A DNA stretch of 6,843 nt. Source: Anaerolineales bacterium. Lineage in GTDB: Bacteria > Chloroflexota > Anaerolineae > Anaerolineales > Villigracilaceae. A model generated the notes under the pieces. It was given only the letters and a program-made list of their open reading frames with translations. It did not search any database and had not been told where the DNA came from. The DNA lies in contig JAEURE010000147.1 of assembly GCA_016789485.1 (NCBI GenBank), positions 1 through 6,843 on the forward strand. Reading direction: 5' to 3'. The position numbers and the translations under genes were made by a program. Position 1 is the first letter of the stretch; each line of letters opens with the position of its first letter. Below, in pieces: positions 4,795 through 6,843 of the stretch.

Positions 4795-5451
4795 ATGAAG
4801 ACCACCACACTTCTGGTTATTGAAGTTAAACATGCAGAAATCCCTTCTTTTGCTTCCGATTTGCAGAAGAAGGGATTTGATGTACATATTGCGCAAAACG
4901 GCAGCAAAGCAGTCGGGCTGCTCAAGGAAGTAAGCCCAAGCCTGGTTGTGATCAACGCCGCCTCCTTAAGAAGCACGGGCTTGCGAATTTGCCAGTCCAT
5001 TCGCGAAAAAGATGCAAAGCTTCCCATTATCCTTATCCTTGAAGATGACAAGGAAGTCAGCAAAGAAGCTGCGGACGCGATCCTAACCCTGCCGTTCACC
5101 GTTCAGAAACTTGTTAACCGCATCAAGCCCCTCCTGCCTGGTGACGGAAAAAACGTTTTACATGTTGGTCCCATTCGGCTGGATCTTGAAAAACGCCGCG
5201 TGCGCTGCCTTGGCAAAAGCACAAAACTCACCCCACGCCTTGTAACACTGCTCCACTTATTGATGGATAAACATGGTGAAGTCGTAGAGCGCGAACCGCT
5301 TTTCAAAAAAGCATGGGAGACCAATTACACCGGCGACACCCGCACGCTGGATGTACATATCTCCTGGCTGCGCCGCGCCATAGAGCTTGACCCCGATAAT
5401 CCCAAATTCCTAAAGACCATCCGCGGGGTTGGCTACCGTTTAGATATTTAA
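4795..5451 (+). CDS. OmpR/PhoB-type DNA-binding regulator with degenerate (pseudo-)receiver
   Basis: 218 residues: an N-terminal receiver-like domain (about 4-115), a short linker, and a C-terminal winged-helix Trans_reg_C domain (about 121-218). The winged helix is canonical: LTPRLVTLLHLLMDKHGEVVEREPLFKKAW, then TRTLDVHISWLRRAIELDP, the recognition-helix region, ending KTIRGVGYRLDI, which matches the family's wing. The receiver keeps the alternating beta-alpha pattern, but its active site is gone: the acidic pair is E10-V11, the phospho-acceptor position is N54 (in VVIN), the conserved Thr/Ser position falls at L82-E83, and the invariant Lys before PF is L99. It should therefore not take a phosphoryl group and probably acts independently of a kinase, perhaps by dimerisation or ligand binding. 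No histidine kinase is nearby. Its stop overlaps the converging DNA methyltransferase by 12 bp. Confidence 0.9.
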   Translation: MKTTTLLVIEVKHAEIPSFASDLQKKGFDVHIAQNGSKAVGLLKEVSPSLVVINAASLRSTGLRICQSIREKDAKLPIILILEDDKEVSKEAADAILTLPFTVQKLVNRIKPLLPGDGKNVLHVGPIRLDLEKRRVRCLGKSTKLTPRLVTLLHLLMDKHGEVVEREPLFKKAWETNYTGDTRTLDVHISWLRRAIELDPDNPKFLKTIRGVGYRLDI

Positions 5452-6663
5452 CTGAAATTGTTTTCCTTGAACAGTAACCAATCGGATGCAGACCTTGCCT
5501 CCGATTTTTATTTTTAATTCAAGAGGAAGTTCACCGCTTCGTGCGTGACGTTGAGCCTGTGCGGCACTTCTGAACATTTTTCCATCCCAATCAGGGTCCA
5601 CCTCCCAAAAATCAATATCGAGGGAAGTTTTCAGGCTGACATGACCGCCAACGACGCTCACTTTTATCTTCTTTGACTTAAATGCAACCACATTCTCCAC
5701 AGCAGCATCCCGCTCAAAAGAGAAAACGGATTTGGTATCAGACAACCGTGAACGCGCGGTTTGAACAGCCCGCACCGATTCGTCACAAGTAATGAATCTG
5801 CGTCCATTTCGCGCCGCCACAAGAGAAGTAGTTCCAGAGCCGCAGAAAAAATCCGCGACAAGGTCGCCCTTGTTCGAAGAAGCGCGGATAATCCTCTCCA
5901 GCAATGCTTCAGGCTTTTGCGTTGGGTAGCCAGTCCGCTCATTATGTAACCGCGCCACTACTGGAAAATACCACCAATCTTCAGGGACCTTTCCCCGCTC
6001 CAGGTCAGGAATTTTTCCAAAGCCAGCCTTGCGGGAAGATTTAAATGTGGTGACCGTGTTGGGGTTATATGGCTCACGGACAGCGTCCGCATTGAAGACA
6101 TATTCCTTGCTTTTTGCAAATGAGAGAATGGTATCGTGCTTGCGGTTGAAAGCAGTCTTGATCGGAGAAGGTCCATGATATGCCCAGACGATCTCGTTGA
6201 TGAAGTTCTCCGCTCCAAAAATTTCGTCCAAAATCAAACGCGCATAGGCGTCAGCATGCCAGTCGAGATGCAGATATAAGGTTCCAGTTGGCGCCAGCAG
6301 ACGATGCATTACTGTCAGCCGCTCATAGAGGAATTGCAAATAGGAATCCAAATCCGGCCAGGAATCGTGATATCCCTCGGCTAATTTCCATTTGGACGGC
6401 TTGCGCGAATCCTCTCCCCTGCCGACACGGGCGGAGAATTTTCTGTTGGTGAAAAATGGCGGGTCGGCGTAGATTAAATTGATGCGGCCTTCATATTCGG
6501 GCAGCAAGGCCGTCATCACAGCAAGGTTATCCCCAAGGATGACACGACCTTCCGAGTTGGCTTTGGGATAGCCGCGTCCATTCGGGTAAAGAATTGAATC
6601 TTGGATAAGAGTGGCAGGCGCGGGCGGGGAAAGATGCTTTCCGTTCCAGTTTAAGATAGGCAT
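5440..6663 (-). CDS. Site-specific DNA methyltransferase, beta-class N4/N6 type, with C-terminal extension
   Basis: A 407-residue amino-methyltransferase acting on adenine-N6 or cytosine-N4 in DNA. Motif order is that of the beta class: catalytic motif IV DPPF at 67-70 (in INLIYADPPF), motifs V-VIII to about 190, a target-recognition region (about 190-240), motif X GYPTQKPEALLERII (245-259), SAM-binding motif I DFFCGSGTT (271-279), and acidic D294 as motif II. DPPF rather than DPPY is an accepted variant. Residues about 310-407 lie beyond the catalytic fold and include a Trp/Asp-rich stretch DFWEVDPDWDGK and a strand-rich tail; I do not recognise them. No endonuclease or specificity gene is in the window, so it may be an orphan modification enzyme or have a partner outside. 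The start has no Shine-Dalgarno. An L,D-transpeptidase gene ends 57 nt upstream on the same strand. Confidence 0.9.
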   Translation of the reverse strand: MPILNWNGKHLSPPAPATLIQDSILYPNGRGYPKANSEGRVILGDNLAVMTALLPEYEGRINLIYADPPFFTNRKFSARVGRGEDSRKPSKWKLAEGYHDSWPDLDSYLQFLYERLTVMHRLLAPTGTLYLHLDWHADAYARLILDEIFGAENFINEIVWAYHGPSPIKTAFNRKHDTILSFAKSKEYVFNADAVREPYNPNTVTTFKSSRKAGFGKIPDLERGKVPEDWWYFPVVARLHNERTGYPTQKPEALLERIIRASSNKGDLVADFFCGSGTTSLVAARNGRRFITCDESVRAVQTARSRLSDTKSVFSFERDAAVENVVAFKSKKIKVSVVGGHVSLKTSLDIDFWEVDPDWDGKMFRSAAQAQRHARSGELPLELKIKIGGKVCIRLVTVQGKQFQLNI

Positions 6664-6720
6664 GGGATGTGTTGATTCTCTGAGTGTGGCGTCGGCTTGG
6701 GAAAAGAAATCCCAAAAGGG

Positions 6721-6843
6721 TTAATAGTGAATTTCAACAATTGTGCCAAGACCGCGATTGGCAACCGCGTCACTGGTGTGGTTGGGCTTCACCCAGCGGA
6801 AAAGCCAGTTGGCTTCTTCGCTGCGCATGTTGATGCATCCATG
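6721..6843 (-). CDS. L,D-transpeptidase (YkuD family), C-terminal 40 residues only
   Basis: The minus strand entering from the window edge begins HGCINMRSEEANWLFRW and runs 40 codons to a TAA. HGCxNMR is the catalytic signature of YkuD L,D-transpeptidases, with Cys as the nucleophile; full-length proteins usually carry Ser-His just before Gly-Cys. The remaining residues (VKPNHTSDAVANRGLGTIVEIHY) form the closing strands of the domain. These enzymes make 3-3 peptidoglycan cross-links or attach proteins to peptidoglycan outside the cytoplasmic membrane. The signal peptide and most of the domain lie beyond the window. No terminator with a T-run follows, so transcription could continue into the DNA methyltransferase. 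Confidence 0.9.
   Translation of the reverse strand, partial: HGCINMRSEEANWLFRWVKPNHTSDAVANRGLGTIVEIHY

Noticed and set aside
4695..5099. 134-codon minus-strand reading frame over the regulator's 5' half
   Set aside because: It is a shadow of the regulator gene and its promoter region; no family resemblance.
6697..6715. TTGGGA(7 nt)TCCCAA inverted repeat between the L,D-transpeptidase and DNA methyltransferase genes, considered as a terminator
   Set aside because: The stem is only 6 bp and no T-run follows on either strand, so termination is not supported.
1..6843. CRISPR array, transposon ends, integrase or attachment site beside the tRNA
   Set aside because: No regularly spaced repeats, no transposase or integrase reading frame, and no duplicated tRNA 3' segment were seen in the window.

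Overview
The window looks like a chromosomal segment from a Chloroflexota bacterium, most likely class Anaerolineae. This is an inference from gene style: the MFS subtype, an OmpR-type regulator with a degenerate receiver, an uncharacterised 260-residue protein next to smpB, moderate G+C, and a tRNA without encoded CCA. No rRNA or other decisive marker is present.

Layout. Positions 1-1772 hold a divergent, comparatively AT-rich pair: a family-1 type glycosyltransferase on the minus strand (its C-terminus cut by the window edge) and a small class I SAM-dependent methyltransferase on the plus strand. A 124-bp intergenic region between them has back-to-back -10 boxes and repeated ATTGCA/TGCAAT elements. 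Positions 1855-4432 hold three closely spaced plus-strand genes: an MFS transporter, smpB (tmRNA-binding protein for trans-translation) and a conserved-looking protein of unknown function. The first two have an extended -10 box directly before the start codon and no Shine-Dalgarno sequence, which suggests leaderless transcripts. A bidirectional terminator (4458-4487) ends this run and also ends an initiator tRNA-fMet gene read from the other strand. That tRNA has a textbook sigma70 promoter with a GC-rich discriminator.

Positions 4562-4794 are a divergent control region. It serves the tRNA on one side and, on the other, an OmpR/PhoB-type regulator (4795-5451) whose receiver has lost the phospho-acceptor Asp and its partner residues. 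A perfect 10+10 bp inverted repeat is centred on that gene's TATAAT box. The regulator converges on, and overlaps by 12 bp at the stop codons, a beta-class DNA methyltransferase (5440-6663, minus strand) with an unrecognised C-terminal extension of about 100 residues and no restriction partner in view. The window ends in the C-terminal 40 residues of an L,D-transpeptidase containing the HGCxN catalytic motif, transcribed in the same direction as, and upstream of, the DNA methyltransferase.

How the genes relate: translation functions (smpB, initiator tRNA) lie beside envelope-related genes (transporter, glycosyltransferase, L,D-transpeptidase) and DNA-acting genes (regulator, methyltransferase). 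No single new multi-gene system is evident. The most distinctive signals are the phosphorylation-independent regulator with a palindrome on its own promoter, the leaderless-start architecture, and the methyltransferase extension.
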